Source: Clostridium ganghwense (GTDB lineage Bacteria > Bacillota > Clostridia > Clostridiales > Clostridiaceae). From it: a DNA stretch of 64,000 nucleotides. The position numbers and the translations under genes are program-made. Below the pieces are notes generated by a model. The model was not told where the DNA came from and did no database searches. It saw only the letters and a program-made list of their open reading frames with translations. Where the stretch lies: the NCBI RefSeq assembly GCF_026735165.1, contig NZ_JAPQES010000003.1, forward strand, positions 372,001 through 436,000, written 5' to 3'. This document shows positions 11,215-19,703 of the stretch, piece by piece; the first letter of the stretch is position 1, and each line of letters opens with the position of its first letter.

Positions 11215-11388
11215 TGTACCTTGTAGCTCTTCACGTAAATGCTTACGTGACAGCCCTGCACATATTTTGTGCAAAGCCAGAAAATAAATTTACCAATTTA
11301 TTTTCTTCGGCCGTAATTCCTTTCTTCACTCATCAAAGCTTGCCAGCTCCGAATAAATACTCTTAATTACAGCACCTCTACCCTAGGC
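11215..11388 (-). ncRNA. Lysine riboswitch (L box)
   Basis: Read on the minus strand the segment shows the conserved L-box blocks in order: GGTAGAGGTGC, AGAGTATT, GAAAGGAATTA, GGCCGAAG, a long AT-rich hairpin arm, CTGGCTTTGC, GGGCTGTCAC and GAGCTAC closing the basal helix. The terminator at 11150-11194 follows. It sits just before lysC, so it represses lysC-lysA when lysine is plentiful. Confidence 0.95.
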
Positions 11389-11415
11389 AACTAATTCTTT
11401 TATTAAATTGTACTT

Positions 11416-11444
11416 AGTTTATCATAAGATTTTAAATAGTGCAA
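11416..11444 (-). promoter_or_regulatory. Probable sigma-A promoter of lysC-lysA
   Basis: On the minus strand TTGCAC (11439-11444) and TAAACT (11416-11421) are 17 bases apart, placing the transcript start about 20 bases before the riboswitch. Confidence 0.55.
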
Positions 11445-11652
11445 CACTTTATTTGAAATAATTTAGAGTTATATTATATATTTTATTCATCCCTAATACA
11501 ATTGTTGATGCATAAATAAAAATATTTATAACAATATAGTTAAGATTAACACCAATAAACAATATACTATATTATATATAAATATATAATTAACACTTTA
11601 TGATAATTTTCAACTGGTTTCTAGCTACTTTTAAAAAGATAGGAGTGTTTAA

Positions 11653-13011
11653 ATGAATAACAGAGAAGAAATGCTTAATAATGCTAAAGTAAGCAGTGTT
11701 CTTTTTAAATTAGCTCTACCCGCTACAATAGCAATGTTTGTAAATGCATTATATAATATTGTGGATACCATTTTTATAGGTAGAGGAATTGGAACTCTTG
11801 GCATTGGCGGAGTTGCAATACAACTTCCAATACAAATGATAATCCTATCTTGTTCCCTTCTTATTGGAGTTGGTGCTGGCTCTATGATATCTAGAAATCT
11901 TGGAAAAAAAGATATGGAAATAGTAAACTATATTGCAGGAAACTCATTTCTATGTATAGGAATCATTGGAATTATCTTTTCTACTTTGGGATATATATTT
12001 ACTACGCCTATAATAAAACTCTTTGGTGCTACGGAAAATATACTTCCTTATGCAAGAGATTATACAAAGATAATATTTATAGGCAGCTTATATTTTCCCT
12101 TTTGTGTTTCTACAAATAATTTAATTAGAGCGGAAGGAAATTCAAAAGATGCTATGATATCAATGATTATAGGTTTTGTACTAAATATAATACTAGATTA
12201 TATTTTTATCTTTATATTTTATATGGGAATCAAAGGCGCTGCCCTAGCAACTATTCTCTCAAAACTAGGTTCATTTCTATATATAATTAACTACTTACAC
12301 AGCAATAAAACCTCTATAACAATAAAAACTAAATATTTTATTCCTCAAAAAAATATTATAAAAGAAATTCTTTCTGTAGGCTTTTCAGCTTTTGCAGTTC
12401 AAATATCTGGAAGTATTGTTGCCATTCTATTAAATAATTCCCTAGCATATTATGGTGGTGATTTATCAATTGCAATTTACGGTATAATTCATAAAGTAAC
12501 CCTATTTTTATTCATGCCTTTAAATGGTATGATTCAAGGTATGCAGCCTATAGTTGGATATAATTACGGTTGCAATAATATGTCTAGAGTTAAAGAAGCA
12601 ATAAAACTTACCATTATTTTTTCAACTTTAATTACTATCATAGGAGTACTTATTGGCGAACTATTTCCTTCTCAAATTATAGGCTTATTTAATAGAGATA
12701 AAGCTTTATTATCAAAGGGAATATCTGCTTTAAGAATTGTTATTGTAATGACTCCTGTTATTGGAATTCAAATGACTTGCTTAGGACTTTCTCAAGCCTT
12801 AGGTAAAGCTTTGACTTCTTTTATTCTTTCAATACTAAGACAAGTAATATTGTTTATTCCATTTGTTCTGTTCTTGCCTAATATTCATAATCTTGGAGTT
12901 TTAGGAATTTGGTTTTCCTTTCCTATAGCTGATTTACTTTCAATTCTTATTACAATACCAATTTCTAAAAGGCAACTTAAAAAAATGTCTTTTAAAAATA
13001 AAACTCTCTAA
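11653..13011 (+). CDS. MATE family efflux transporter
   Basis: 452 residues with about 12 hydrophobic segments in two halves, starting with PATIAMFVNALYNIVDTIFI, which is typical of the DinF/NorM-type MATE family in Firmicutes. Such proteins export drugs, cationic compounds or peptides in exchange for Na+ or H+. ATG at 11653 follows a TAGGAGTG ribosome binding site. It is the only plus-strand gene between the lysine operon and the Met-repeat peptide, and its 3' end overlaps the convergent lipoprotein gene by 20 bases. A role in exporting the neighbouring peptide is possible but unsupported. Confidence 0.93.
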   Translation: MNNREEMLNNAKVSSVLFKLALPATIAMFVNALYNIVDTIFIGRGIGTLGIGGVAIQLPIQMIILSCSLLIGVGAGSMISRNLGKKDMEIVNYIAGNSFLCIGIIGIIFSTLGYIFTTPIIKLFGATENILPYARDYTKIIFIGSLYFPFCVSTNNLIRAEGNSKDAMISMIIGFVLNIILDYIFIFIFYMGIKGAALATILSKLGSFLYIINYLHSNKTSITIKTKYFIPQKNIIKEILSVGFSAFAVQISGSIVAILLNNSLAYYGGDLSIAIYGIIHKVTLFLFMPLNGMIQGMQPIVGYNYGCNNMSRVKEAIKLTIIFSTLITIIGVLIGELFPSQIIGLFNRDKALLSKGISALRIVIVMTPVIGIQMTCLGLSQALGKALTSFILSILRQVILFIPFVLFLPNIHNLGVLGIWFSFPIADLLSILITIPISKRQLKKMSFKNKTL

Positions 13012-13348
13012 AATTTTTTCTGTCTGTATTCTTTAAAAAGTATTTTTTTATGATTCTTCTTACTATTCTTTTAAAATCTATACTCCATATAATAAAAATA
13101 TTTTGTCGTCCTCTGTATGAATTTTTTATATTTTTATGATTAAACTTAAAAGATTTACATTGTTTATTGTTGGTAATAGATGATTTTGTGTACCCATTTT
13201 TTATTTCTTCTAAATCTATATCGTTCAACCTATTTTCTTGTAACATTTGCTTTTTGAATTTATTATGTCTTTTTTCATCAGATAAGCTTGAGCAGCCCCC
13301 TAATATAACTGATAATATTAAAAGCAATATCAATATTTTCTTATTCAT
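12992..13348 (-). CDS. Small putative lipoprotein, unknown function
   Basis: 118 residues. The start is a lipoprotein signal: MNKK, a hydrophobic stretch and the lipobox LGGC with Cys at about residue 19. The rest is Lys/Asn-rich with no domain I recognise. ATG at 13348 follows GGGGGAG. The 3' end overlaps the MATE gene end by 20 bases, and the basic C-terminus resembles a shifted or truncated reading, so it may be a shortened remnant of a longer lipoprotein. It is divergent from the Met-repeat peptide gene. Confidence 0.55.
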   Translation of the reverse strand: MNKKILILLLILSVILGGCSSLSDEKRHNKFKKQMLQENRLNDIDLEEIKNGYTKSSITNNKQCKSFKFNHKNIKNSYRGRQNIFIIWSIDFKRIVRRIIKKYFLKNTDRKNFREFYF

Positions 13349-13452
13349 AGTGCTCCCCCAATAATACTTTAATCTAATATACAGTATACATTGCCTAAAT
13401 AACTAAATTGTTACAAGACAATTACAAATTTAAATACTAAAAAATATCAGTA

Positions 13453-13479
13453 ACCAAATTTTGTATTTTCCATATACTA
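13453..13479 (+). promoter_or_regulatory. Possible sigma-K-type promoter before the Met-repeat peptide
   Basis: AC at 13453-13454, a 16-base spacer and CATATACTA at 13471-13479 fit the sporulation sigma-K pattern AC-N16-CATAnnnTA. A sigma-A alternative is TTGTTA (13408-13413), 17 bases, TAAATA (13431-13436). Both are short motifs in AT-rich DNA, so chance matches are possible. Confidence 0.35.
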
Positions 13480-13518
13480 CTATTGTGTGAAAATAATTTG
13501 TAGAGGTGTAAAATTTAT

Positions 13519-13812
13519 ATGCATACTTATTCTTGTATGAAATCAATGGATTCTATGACTAGCATGTATTCAATGAGTTGTATGAAATCTATGCAGCCTA
13601 TGCAACCTATGCAGTCTATGTGCTCTATGCAACCTATGCAACCTATGCAGTCTATGCAATGTATGCAGTCAATGCAATCAATGCAGTCTATGCAATGCAT
13701 GCAATCAATGCAATCAATGCAATCAATGCAGTCTATGAAACCTATGGATTCTATGTCTTGCATGCAATGCATGACTCCTATGGATATGAAAGAAGAGGAA
13801 GACGAGGATTAA
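13519..13812 (+). CDS. Met-rich tripeptide-repeat peptide (M-x-S/C/P repeated 27 times)
   Basis: 97 residues with a GAGGTG ribosome binding site 10 bases before ATG. After MHTYSC, residues 7-87 are 27 unbroken tripeptides: position 1 is always Met, position 2 usually Gln (also K, D, T, Y, S, C), position 3 is Ser (16), Pro (6) or Cys (5). The tail is MDMKEEEDED. In total there are 30 Met and 7 Cys and no Gly. There is no signal peptide or classic leader. Codon-level variation (CAG/CAA, TCT/TCA) with a kept amino-acid pattern suggests it is a translated gene. The convergent neighbour is a YcaO enzyme, a class that modifies peptide backbones at Cys, Ser or Thr, so this could be a RiPP-like substrate. 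Alternatives are a Cu(I)-binding MxxM protein or a spore coat component. Function unknown. Confidence 0.75.
   Translation: MHTYSCMKSMDSMTSMYSMSCMKSMQPMQPMQSMCSMQPMQPMQSMQCMQSMQSMQSMQCMQSMQSMQSMQSMKPMDSMSCMQCMTPMDMKEEEDED
13537..13779 (+). repeat. 9-bp coding tandem repeat, 27 units
   Basis: The tripeptide array is encoded by a degenerate 9-base unit of the type ATGCARTCW. Gain or loss of units would keep the frame. Because the period is a multiple of three, long shadow frames appear on both strands here; I do not count them as genes. Confidence 0.9.
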
Positions 13813-13822
13813 ATTATTAATA

Positions 13823-13872
13823 TAATAAAAAATGTGAGTCAAAATATTCTTTTTGACTCACATTTTTTATTA
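13823..13872. terminator. Bidirectional terminator between peptide and YcaO genes
   Basis: A near-perfect 21-bp stem around TGTGAGTCAAAA with A-runs on one side and T-runs on the other can stop transcription from both convergent genes. It overlaps the YcaO stop codon. Confidence 0.9.
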
Positions 13873-15696
13873 TAGATTTAATTGTCTTTTTATATCTTGC
13901 TGATTTATTTTATTTAAAGCATAGCTATCCTTCAAAGTCTTATATACTTTTTCAACGGTATGATATGAACATGATCCTTTAACATCACATTTTTTACAAT
14001 TCCAACATTTTAATTGTCCATAACGTCTAAAAATTTCTTTTTCATTTCCAAACAGGTTTATTACTTCTTTAATCATAATTGTAGGATAAAATTTACTTAA
14101 AACTGTTATAGTATCCATTTTATCTAAATTATCCATACGAGTTCCTATATAGTCCCTAACGCATTTATAATAAGTCATTATTCCTTTATTATAAGAATTA
14201 ATTTTAACATAATTCAGATATCTATCAAATTGATTATACGCCTTATCAAATTTACCTATTTTATAATATAAAGCTGTGATAAACAAATCAATATTTACAT
14301 AGTACCAAGGAAATACATTCTTTGCAGGAAGACTTAATAAACCTACTATAGAAGCTTCATGATTATAATCTATACTACTAAAATAATTAATCATTTCCTC
14401 TAATTCTTTATTGGACACATTATCTAAATTTCTTATATATCTCTTCATCTTATTATACTCAGAATACTTATCAATAGGCTTTACATCATCAATTTTTTCA
14501 ATTTCACTAAATCCTGGAACAATTACATGATAGCTAGAAAAGCCTAAATATGATACATCTCTAACCAAAACTTCATACCCTTTTTTTTCTAATAATTTAA
14601 TTAAATAATCTAATATTTCTTTATTACTCTGTCCTTTAATCCTTGCAAATCCATTAAATTCATAGCTGAAATTCTCACTAAACAATTCACTAGGATAAAA
14701 ACCTGAACCATTTGCAAGTATACTTATCAAATTTTGTTCTTCATCCTTAATTTTCTTTTTATAAGAAAAGTCCTTTACTCCCATCATATTTTTAATATCT
14801 TGACCCTGAAGAAGTTCAGTTAAAGTTCTTTCTATAGCAATTTCAAATATTGGATGAGAACCAAATTTTACAAAATAGGTTTGATCATCTTTATTTAGGA
14901 AAATTACTCCTATAACTGGATAGTCTTCTCCCAAAGAACAATCTTTAACTATAACCTTAAAATTACCACTTGATTCTATTTTGTTTATCATATCATATAT
15001 TCCAGGAAATTTTTGTATATATTTAGTAGGTATCGTAGGTGGAGTAATTTTATCTTTTACAATTGCCTTATTTACAACTCTTTCAAAAATTTCTGATAAT
15101 CCTTGAACTAGTGCCTCTTCCACACTATTGCCAGCGCACATTCCATTAGACATATACATCTTTGAAATCATCTTAATAGGTATATAAGACAACTTATTAT
15201 TTCTTAAATTTACATAAGGCAAAGTTACAAAATCTGAAGGAACATCCTCGTAAGAAACAGGTAACCATTTTTTCAAAAGTTCTTTTTTACCTATACTTGA
15301 ACTTAAATTTCCTAATTGTATTCTACTCCAATCTTCTGTACTATTTAATAATTCTTCAATACTTATATATTTTTCATCAGGAGCATAGTAAAATCCTTTA
15401 TACTCTAGTGCTTCTTGACTCATATCCATAGATAGTTTAAAAAAAGCTCCATTCTGTAGTCTTTCCATAAACTCACCATAAGCACTAGCTAAAGCATACT
15501 CCTGAGTAGTCCCCTTTCCATTAGTACCTAAATTAGTATTTTCAACTGATACTCTTACAGAATAAAAACCATCAGCTGAATTCTTCCAATTTGTTTCTAC
15601 TGTTAAAATTCCTAATTTTCCAAGTGTACTTCTAATTTTGTTAATAGTATTTTTGGGTAGATCATCTTTGTATTTTCTTTTACGTAATGACTCCAT
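13870..15696 (-). CDS. YcaO-family ATP-dependent enzyme (E. coli YcaO type) with C-terminal Cys cluster
   Basis: 608 residues. YcaO proteins use ATP to activate peptide backbone amides, forming azolines, thioamides or amidines; E. coli YcaO is linked to RimO-dependent methylthiolation of ribosomal S12. The ATP/Mg signatures are visible: GTNGKGTT (57-64), SAYGEFMER (S71, E75, E78, R79) and the segment from SNGMCAGN (183-190) to GLSEIFER (199-206). Length and motif order match the E. coli type rather than the SagD azoline type, and the Pro-rich SagD C-terminus is absent. Residues about 400-560 look helical, TPR-like. Unusual is CWNCKKCDVKGSC (C564, C567, C570, C576), able to bind Zn or an Fe-S cluster. 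No dehydrogenase, E1-like or TfuA partner lies nearby. GGGGGAAG precedes the ATG at a long distance. Confidence 0.85.
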   Translation of the reverse strand: MESLRKRKYKDDLPKNTINKIRSTLGKLGILTVETNWKNSADGFYSVRVSVENTNLGTNGKGTTQEYALASAYGEFMERLQNGAFFKLSMDMSQEALEYKGFYYAPDEKYISIEELLNSTEDWSRIQLGNLSSSIGKKELLKKWLPVSYEDVPSDFVTLPYVNLRNNKLSYIPIKMISKMYMSNGMCAGNSVEEALVQGLSEIFERVVNKAIVKDKITPPTIPTKYIQKFPGIYDMINKIESSGNFKVIVKDCSLGEDYPVIGVIFLNKDDQTYFVKFGSHPIFEIAIERTLTELLQGQDIKNMMGVKDFSYKKKIKDEEQNLISILANGSGFYPSELFSENFSYEFNGFARIKGQSNKEILDYLIKLLEKKGYEVLVRDVSYLGFSSYHVIVPGFSEIEKIDDVKPIDKYSEYNKMKRYIRNLDNVSNKELEEMINYFSSIDYNHEASIVGLLSLPAKNVFPWYYVNIDLFITALYYKIGKFDKAYNQFDRYLNYVKINSYNKGIMTYYKCVRDYIGTRMDNLDKMDTITVLSKFYPTIMIKEVINLFGNEKEIFRRYGQLKCWNCKKCDVKGSCSYHTVEKVYKTLKDSYALNKINQQDIKRQLNL

Positions 15697-15736
15697 TAAT
15701 TTAATTCACTTCCCCCTTATATTAGCTACAATATAA

Positions 15737-15765
15737 ATTATATTTTCAAATAATATTAAATATGA
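15737..15765 (-). promoter_or_regulatory. Possible sigma-E-like promoter of the YcaO gene
   Basis: On the minus strand TCATATT (15759-15765), 14 bases, then AATATAAT (15737-15744), which matches the sporulation sigma-E -10 consensus CATACAAT at 6 of 8 positions. AT-rich context makes this tentative. Confidence 0.3.
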
Positions 15766-15774
15766 ATTGTATCA

Positions 15775-17139
15775 CTAAAAGGGATATTCTCCATTAAAAC
15801 ACCCAAAACAAAAATTCTTATTTCCCCCAAGTACTTTATGTAGACCTTTTAAACTTAAATAATAGAAACTATCTGCTCCTAAAATATTTTTTATTTGTTC
15901 TATATTCATAGAAGATCCTATTATTTCTTTTTTATGAAAGGTATCTATTCCCAAATAGCAACAATGTCTTACAATTGGAGAAGCAATAATAAAATGTACT
16001 TCCTTAGCACCTGCCTTTTTTAGAGAATTTACTAATCTTTTACTAGTAGTTCCTCTTACCATAGAATCATCTATTACTATAACTCGTTTATTTTCAATGT
16101 TAGATTTAAGAGGAGTTAACTTTACTGAAACATTCTTTTCTCTTAATTCTTGGTAAGGTGCTATAAATGTTCGTCCAACATATTTATTTTTCACAAATCC
16201 TACTCCATAAGGTATACCAGAAGCTTCTGCATATCCCATAGCTGCTGGAATACCTGAATCAGGTACTCCAATTACTATGTCAGCATTTACAGGATGCTCT
16301 TCATATAGCTCTTTCCCAGCTAAAACTCTTGAAGAATAAACTTCTATTTCATCTATAACACTATCTTCTCTTGCAAAATATATGTATTCAAAAGCACAAG
16401 AAGCATATTTTCTTTCATTTGAAAACTTAATTGATTTAATATCATTATTATCAATAACTATCATTTCACTGGGTTCAATATCTCTTATAAATTCTCCTCC
16501 GACAGCATTCAAAGCACAGCTTTCTGAACAAATAATGTAATTATTGTTTATTTTCCCTAGACAAAGAGGTCTTATGCCTTTTGGATCACGAATTCCTATT
16601 AACTTGTCCTTAGTTAATATAACTAAAGCATAGGAACCTTTAATATTCTTTGCTGCCTCACAAATAGCTTCTTCAATACTTTTTTTCTTTTCTCTAGCTA
16701 TAAGATTTAATATTACTTCTGAATCAGTAGTAGTTTGAAAATTACTTCCCTCTTTTTTTAAATTATTCTTTAACTTATCAGCATTTATTAAATTTCCGTT
16801 ATGTGCTATAGAAATTTGCCCTAATTTAAATTCAGTTAGCAATGGTTGAGCATTTATAATACTACTATCTCCTGTAGTAGAATACCTTACATGACCAATA
16901 GCTGATATTCCTTTCATTTTATTTAAAACCTTTTCGTTAAAAACATGAGAAACTAGTCCCATACCTTTATAGGAAATTAATTTTTCTCTGTCCGAAACAA
17001 CTATACCTGCACTTTCTTGCCCCCTATGCTGTAAAGCATAGAGGCCATAGTAAGTTAAAAGAGAAACATCTATTTTTTCTCTAGAAAATATTCCAAAAAC
17101 TCCACATTCCTCTTTGAATTTATCATTCTCTTTATACAT
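15775..17139 (-). CDS. purF: Amidophosphoribosyltransferase (PurF) in the thiamine operon
   Basis: 454 residues. It makes phosphoribosylamine from PRPP and glutamine, the first step of purine synthesis. An 11-residue propeptide precedes the catalytic Cys (EECGVFGIF, C12). The class II glutamine amidotransferase domain covers about 12-235 and the phosphoribosyltransferase has the PRPP loop VIVIDDSMVRGTTS. Cys residues in SCAFEYIY, RHCCYLG and FCFGC match the Bacillus-type Fe-S cluster ligands. Its ATG directly follows the thiC TAG with only a weak ribosome binding site, suggesting translational coupling. No other pur gene is adjacent, so this copy probably feeds AIR, the ThiC substrate, under TPP control. 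Confidence 0.95.
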   Translation of the reverse strand: MYKENDKFKEECGVFGIFSREKIDVSLLTYYGLYALQHRGQESAGIVVSDREKLISYKGMGLVSHVFNEKVLNKMKGISAIGHVRYSTTGDSSIINAQPLLTEFKLGQISIAHNGNLINADKLKNNLKKEGSNFQTTTDSEVILNLIAREKKKSIEEAICEAAKNIKGSYALVILTKDKLIGIRDPKGIRPLCLGKINNNYIICSESCALNAVGGEFIRDIEPSEMIVIDNNDIKSIKFSNERKYASCAFEYIYFAREDSVIDEIEVYSSRVLAGKELYEEHPVNADIVIGVPDSGIPAAMGYAEASGIPYGVGFVKNKYVGRTFIAPYQELREKNVSVKLTPLKSNIENKRVIVIDDSMVRGTTSKRLVNSLKKAGAKEVHFIIASPIVRHCCYLGIDTFHKKEIIGSSMNIEQIKNILGADSFYYLSLKGLHKVLGGNKNFCFGCFNGEYPF

Positions 17140-18453
17140 CTAGTCATCATCTCTTAAAACGTTTAGATTCTTTCCACTCATTACTTTATTCATGTTTCTA
17201 ACAGCACACATTTTTCCACACATAGTACATGTTTTTTCATCTTCTGGTCTAGAATTCTCTCTATATTTTTTTGCCTTTTCAGAATCTATAGCAAGTTCAA
17301 TCATTTTATTCCAATCAAGATTTCTTCTAGCTTCACTCATCTCATTGTCCCATTTTCTTGCTCCCTTAATTCCTTTTGCTATATCAGCAGCATGAGCAGC
17401 TATTTTAGTTGCTATAATTCCTTCTTTTACATCATCTAAATCAGGAAGTCTTAAATGTTCTGCTGGAGTTACATAACATAAAAAGTCTGCTCCATTTGAT
17501 GCTGCAATAGCTCCTCCTATAGCACTTGTTATGTGGTCATATCCTGGTGCTATATCAGTAACTATAGGTCCTAATACATAGAAAGGTGCATCATAACAAA
17601 GTTTCTTTTCAAGTAACATATTTGCTTCTATTTCATTTAAAGCCATATGTCCTGGTCCTTCTATTATAACTTGTACATTTCTTTCCCAAGCTCTCTTTGT
17701 AAGTTCTCCTAAAATCATTAGTTCTTTAATTTGGCTTGGATCTGTAGAATCTGCAATTGAACCTGGACGACAAGCATCTCCTAAACTTATAGTTACATCA
17801 TATTTTTCACATATATCTAAAACTTTATCAAAATGTTCATAGAATGGATTTTCTTTACCATTTAACTGCATCCAAGCAAACATTAAAGTTCCACCTCTTG
17901 AAACTAAGTTAGTAAGTCTTGGATTTCTTTTGAAAACTTCTGCTGTTTCTCTATTTATACCAGCATGGATAGTCATAAAGTCTACTCCATCTTTTGCATG
18001 AGTTTCTATAACATTTAACAAATCCTCAGCAGTTAAATCTTTTAACTCTTTATCATAGAACCCAACAGCATCATACATAGGTACTGTTCCAATCATACCT
18101 GGGTACATGCCTACTAATCTTTGTCTGAATTCTTGAGTTTTACCGAAACAACTTAAATCCATTATGGCTTCAGCCTTCATATCAATAGCTAAGTTAACCT
18201 TTTCAAGTTCTTTTTCTATATCATTACAATCTTTAGAAATTCCAAGGTTTACATTTATTTTAGTTCTAAGCCCTTTACCTACACCTTCTGCCTCTAAATT
18301 TTTATGATTTTTATTTGCAGGTATTGCAACTTTCCCTCTTGCAACTAATTTTATTAAGTCTTCAACTTTCATTCCTTCTTTTTCAGCTACCATTTGCATT
18401 TCCTTTGTTACTATTCCTTTTCTTGCAGCATCCATTTGTGTTGTATAGTTCAT
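17140..18453 (-). CDS. thiC: Phosphomethylpyrimidine synthase ThiC
   Basis: 437 residues from ATG at 18453, chosen because TGAGGAGGAA lies 7 bases before it; an upstream ATG at 18471 would place the ribosome site inside the gene. ThiC is a radical SAM enzyme converting aminoimidazole ribotide to HMP phosphate for thiamine. The N-terminus [13 protein letters not shown], the central GDACRPGS and EGPGHMAL motifs and the C-terminal cluster [10 protein letters not shown] (C-x2-C-x3-C) are visible. It follows a TPP riboswitch with a terminator and is directly followed by purF. Confidence 0.97.
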   Translation of the reverse strand: MNYTTQMDAARKGIVTKEMQMVAEKEGMKVEDLIKLVARGKVAIPANKNHKNLEAEGVGKGLRTKINVNLGISKDCNDIEKELEKVNLAIDMKAEAIMDLSCFGKTQEFRQRLVGMYPGMIGTVPMYDAVGFYDKELKDLTAEDLLNVIETHAKDGVDFMTIHAGINRETAEVFKRNPRLTNLVSRGGTLMFAWMQLNGKENPFYEHFDKVLDICEKYDVTISLGDACRPGSIADSTDPSQIKELMILGELTKRAWERNVQVIIEGPGHMALNEIEANMLLEKKLCYDAPFYVLGPIVTDIAPGYDHITSAIGGAIAASNGADFLCYVTPAEHLRLPDLDDVKEGIIATKIAAHAADIAKGIKGARKWDNEMSEARRNLDWNKMIELAIDSEKAKKYRENSRPEDEKTCTMCGKMCAVRNMNKVMSGKNLNVLRDDD

Positions 18454-18493
18454 TTTATATTTCCTCCTCATTTTTATTTAGCAATTATTTAAA

Positions 18494-18521
18494 TAAAAAA
18501 GGGAAGCAAAATTTGCTTCCC
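18494..18521 (-). terminator. TPP riboswitch attenuator terminator
   Basis: GGGAAGC and GCTTCCC flank an AT loop (18501-18521), followed on the minus strand by TTTTTT. It lies 41 bases before the thiC ATG and after the TPP aptamer, so TPP likely controls termination. Confidence 0.9.
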
Positions 18522-18614
18522 TCATAAATACTTATATAAACTATGTAATCGTATAATTACATAATAAAAACACAACTTTATATAGCGTAAAAATTGTGTT
18601 TTCATATACATAAA

Positions 18615-18706
18615 GTTCTTCCCTACGTTAGAATTAACTAAATCAGGTTATGAGGGTCAGAGCTAATTATCTCTATCTCAGCCTATTTATAGGCTCCCCT
18701 AGAATT
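18615..18706 (-). ncRNA. TPP riboswitch (THI element)
   Basis: The minus strand shows the conserved blocks in order: AGGGGAGCC, GGCTGAGATAG, CTGACCCT, AACCTGATTTAG, and the closing CTAACGTAGGGAA. The order and spacing match the THI element, and thiC is the first gene downstream. Confidence 0.95.
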
Positions 18707-18730
18707 ATTCAATTTTAACTTACTAAGAAA

Positions 18731-18758
18731 ATTATAACATATTCTTTCAATTTATCAA
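18731..18758 (-). promoter_or_regulatory. Probable sigma-A promoter of thiC-purF
   Basis: On the minus strand TTGATA (18753-18758), 16 bases, then TATAAT (18731-18736), just upstream of the TPP aptamer. Confidence 0.6.
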
Positions 18759-18815
18759 ACTATTTTTATTAATCTTTAATATCAAGTTTTAATATATAAA
18801 TTCTACATTAACGAT

Positions 18816-18851
18816 TTTGAAGCAAGAATTATTACTAATTCTTGCTTCAAA
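18816..18851 (-). terminator. Stem-loop at the end of the iol genes
   Basis: A perfect 16-bp inverted repeat (TTTGAAGCAAGAATTA and its complement) with a 4-base loop, 14 bases after the iolB stop. A strong U-run is missing, so it may be a weak terminator or 3'-end stabiliser. Confidence 0.6.
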
Positions 18852-18865
18852 CTTTATTACTAATA

Positions 18866-19660
18866 TTATTTTTCTGGCCATATTTTGGCATCTGGATCAT
18901 CTAACCATTTATGCTCATCTGTAAATATTGGTTTAATATATGGATTATTATCTAAATGTCTTATAACCCATATATAATACATTGCATATCCAGGTGCTGC
19001 TACTTGAGGATGTACTAAATTTGGTTCTATCATAACAGTATCATCATGTCTAAGTAATACCCCTTCTTCCCCAAGCTTTAACAATCCAAATCCATTTTCT
19101 GGTTTGAATTTATAATAGTAAATTTCTGGTTGTGGATGATAATGTGAAGGGAATCCTGACCATTTTCCTGGATAGTGAACGTCTTCTCCTAGCATTAAAT
19201 TAGCATCTGGAGATATAGATTTATCTAAAATAGTTCTTACTATTCTAGTACCTACTTCATTCATTGTTCCTTTTCCTCTAACTTCAATTCTACAGTCATT
19301 TTCTGTATATAGTTTTGATGCAAATACAATATCATTTTTTGTCTTATGAACTGCTATTTCAGTATTTTCTGAAACTCCAGTTATTTTAACTTCCACATCT
19401 TTAGGAACATGCAGGCACCACGGATTATTATCAGTAAATGATTCTCTTTTAGCATTTACTTTATTGCCTTCCCATTCAAAAGTAACTTCACCTTCAATTA
19501 ATAAGAATGCTCTTTCTTTTTCTTCTTTATTTACTTCTTGTTGTTCTTTAGACATTCTTAATATTCCAAAATCCATTAAATAGTTGCTATATTCTCCATC
19601 AATGTCTACAACACTATTATAACCAACTTCAAATCCATTTTTATGTTCAAATTTCTTCAT
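18866..19660 (-). CDS. iolB: 5-deoxy-glucuronate isomerase
   Basis: 264 residues, the usual length. IolB isomerises 5-deoxy-D-glucuronate to 2-deoxy-5-keto-D-gluconate in inositol breakdown. The cupin-type metal motif region PSHYHPQPEIYYYKF and the C-terminal DEHKWLDDPD are typical. It is the last gene of iolC-iolD-iolE-iolB, with 43 bases to iolE, followed by a stem-loop. GGAGAT precedes the ATG by about 11 bases. Confidence 0.95.
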   Translation of the reverse strand: MKKFEHKNGFEVGYNSVVDIDGEYSNYLMDFGILRMSKEQQEVNKEEKERAFLLIEGEVTFEWEGNKVNAKRESFTDNNPWCLHVPKDVEVKITGVSENTEIAVHKTKNDIVFASKLYTENDCRIEVRGKGTMNEVGTRIVRTILDKSISPDANLMLGEDVHYPGKWSGFPSHYHPQPEIYYYKFKPENGFGLLKLGEEGVLLRHDDTVMIEPNLVHPQVAAPGYAMYYIWVIRHLDNNPYIKPIFTDEHKWLDDPDAKIWPEK

Positions 19661-19703
19661 GAGCTATAACATCTCCTATTTTCATATTATAAATTTCTCT
19701 CTA

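Noticed and set aside
11653-13011. MATE gene as dedicated exporter of the Met-repeat peptide
   Set aside because: Only proximity supports it; it has its own start region and a convergent gene lies between.
13537-13779. CRISPR-like regular repeats
   Set aside because: Unit is 9 bases, coding and without spacers.
13527-13820. Long overlapping frames on both strands through the Met-repeat gene
   Set aside because: They result from the 9-base period; only the 13519 frame has a good ribosome site, Met-rich constancy and a natural end before the terminator.
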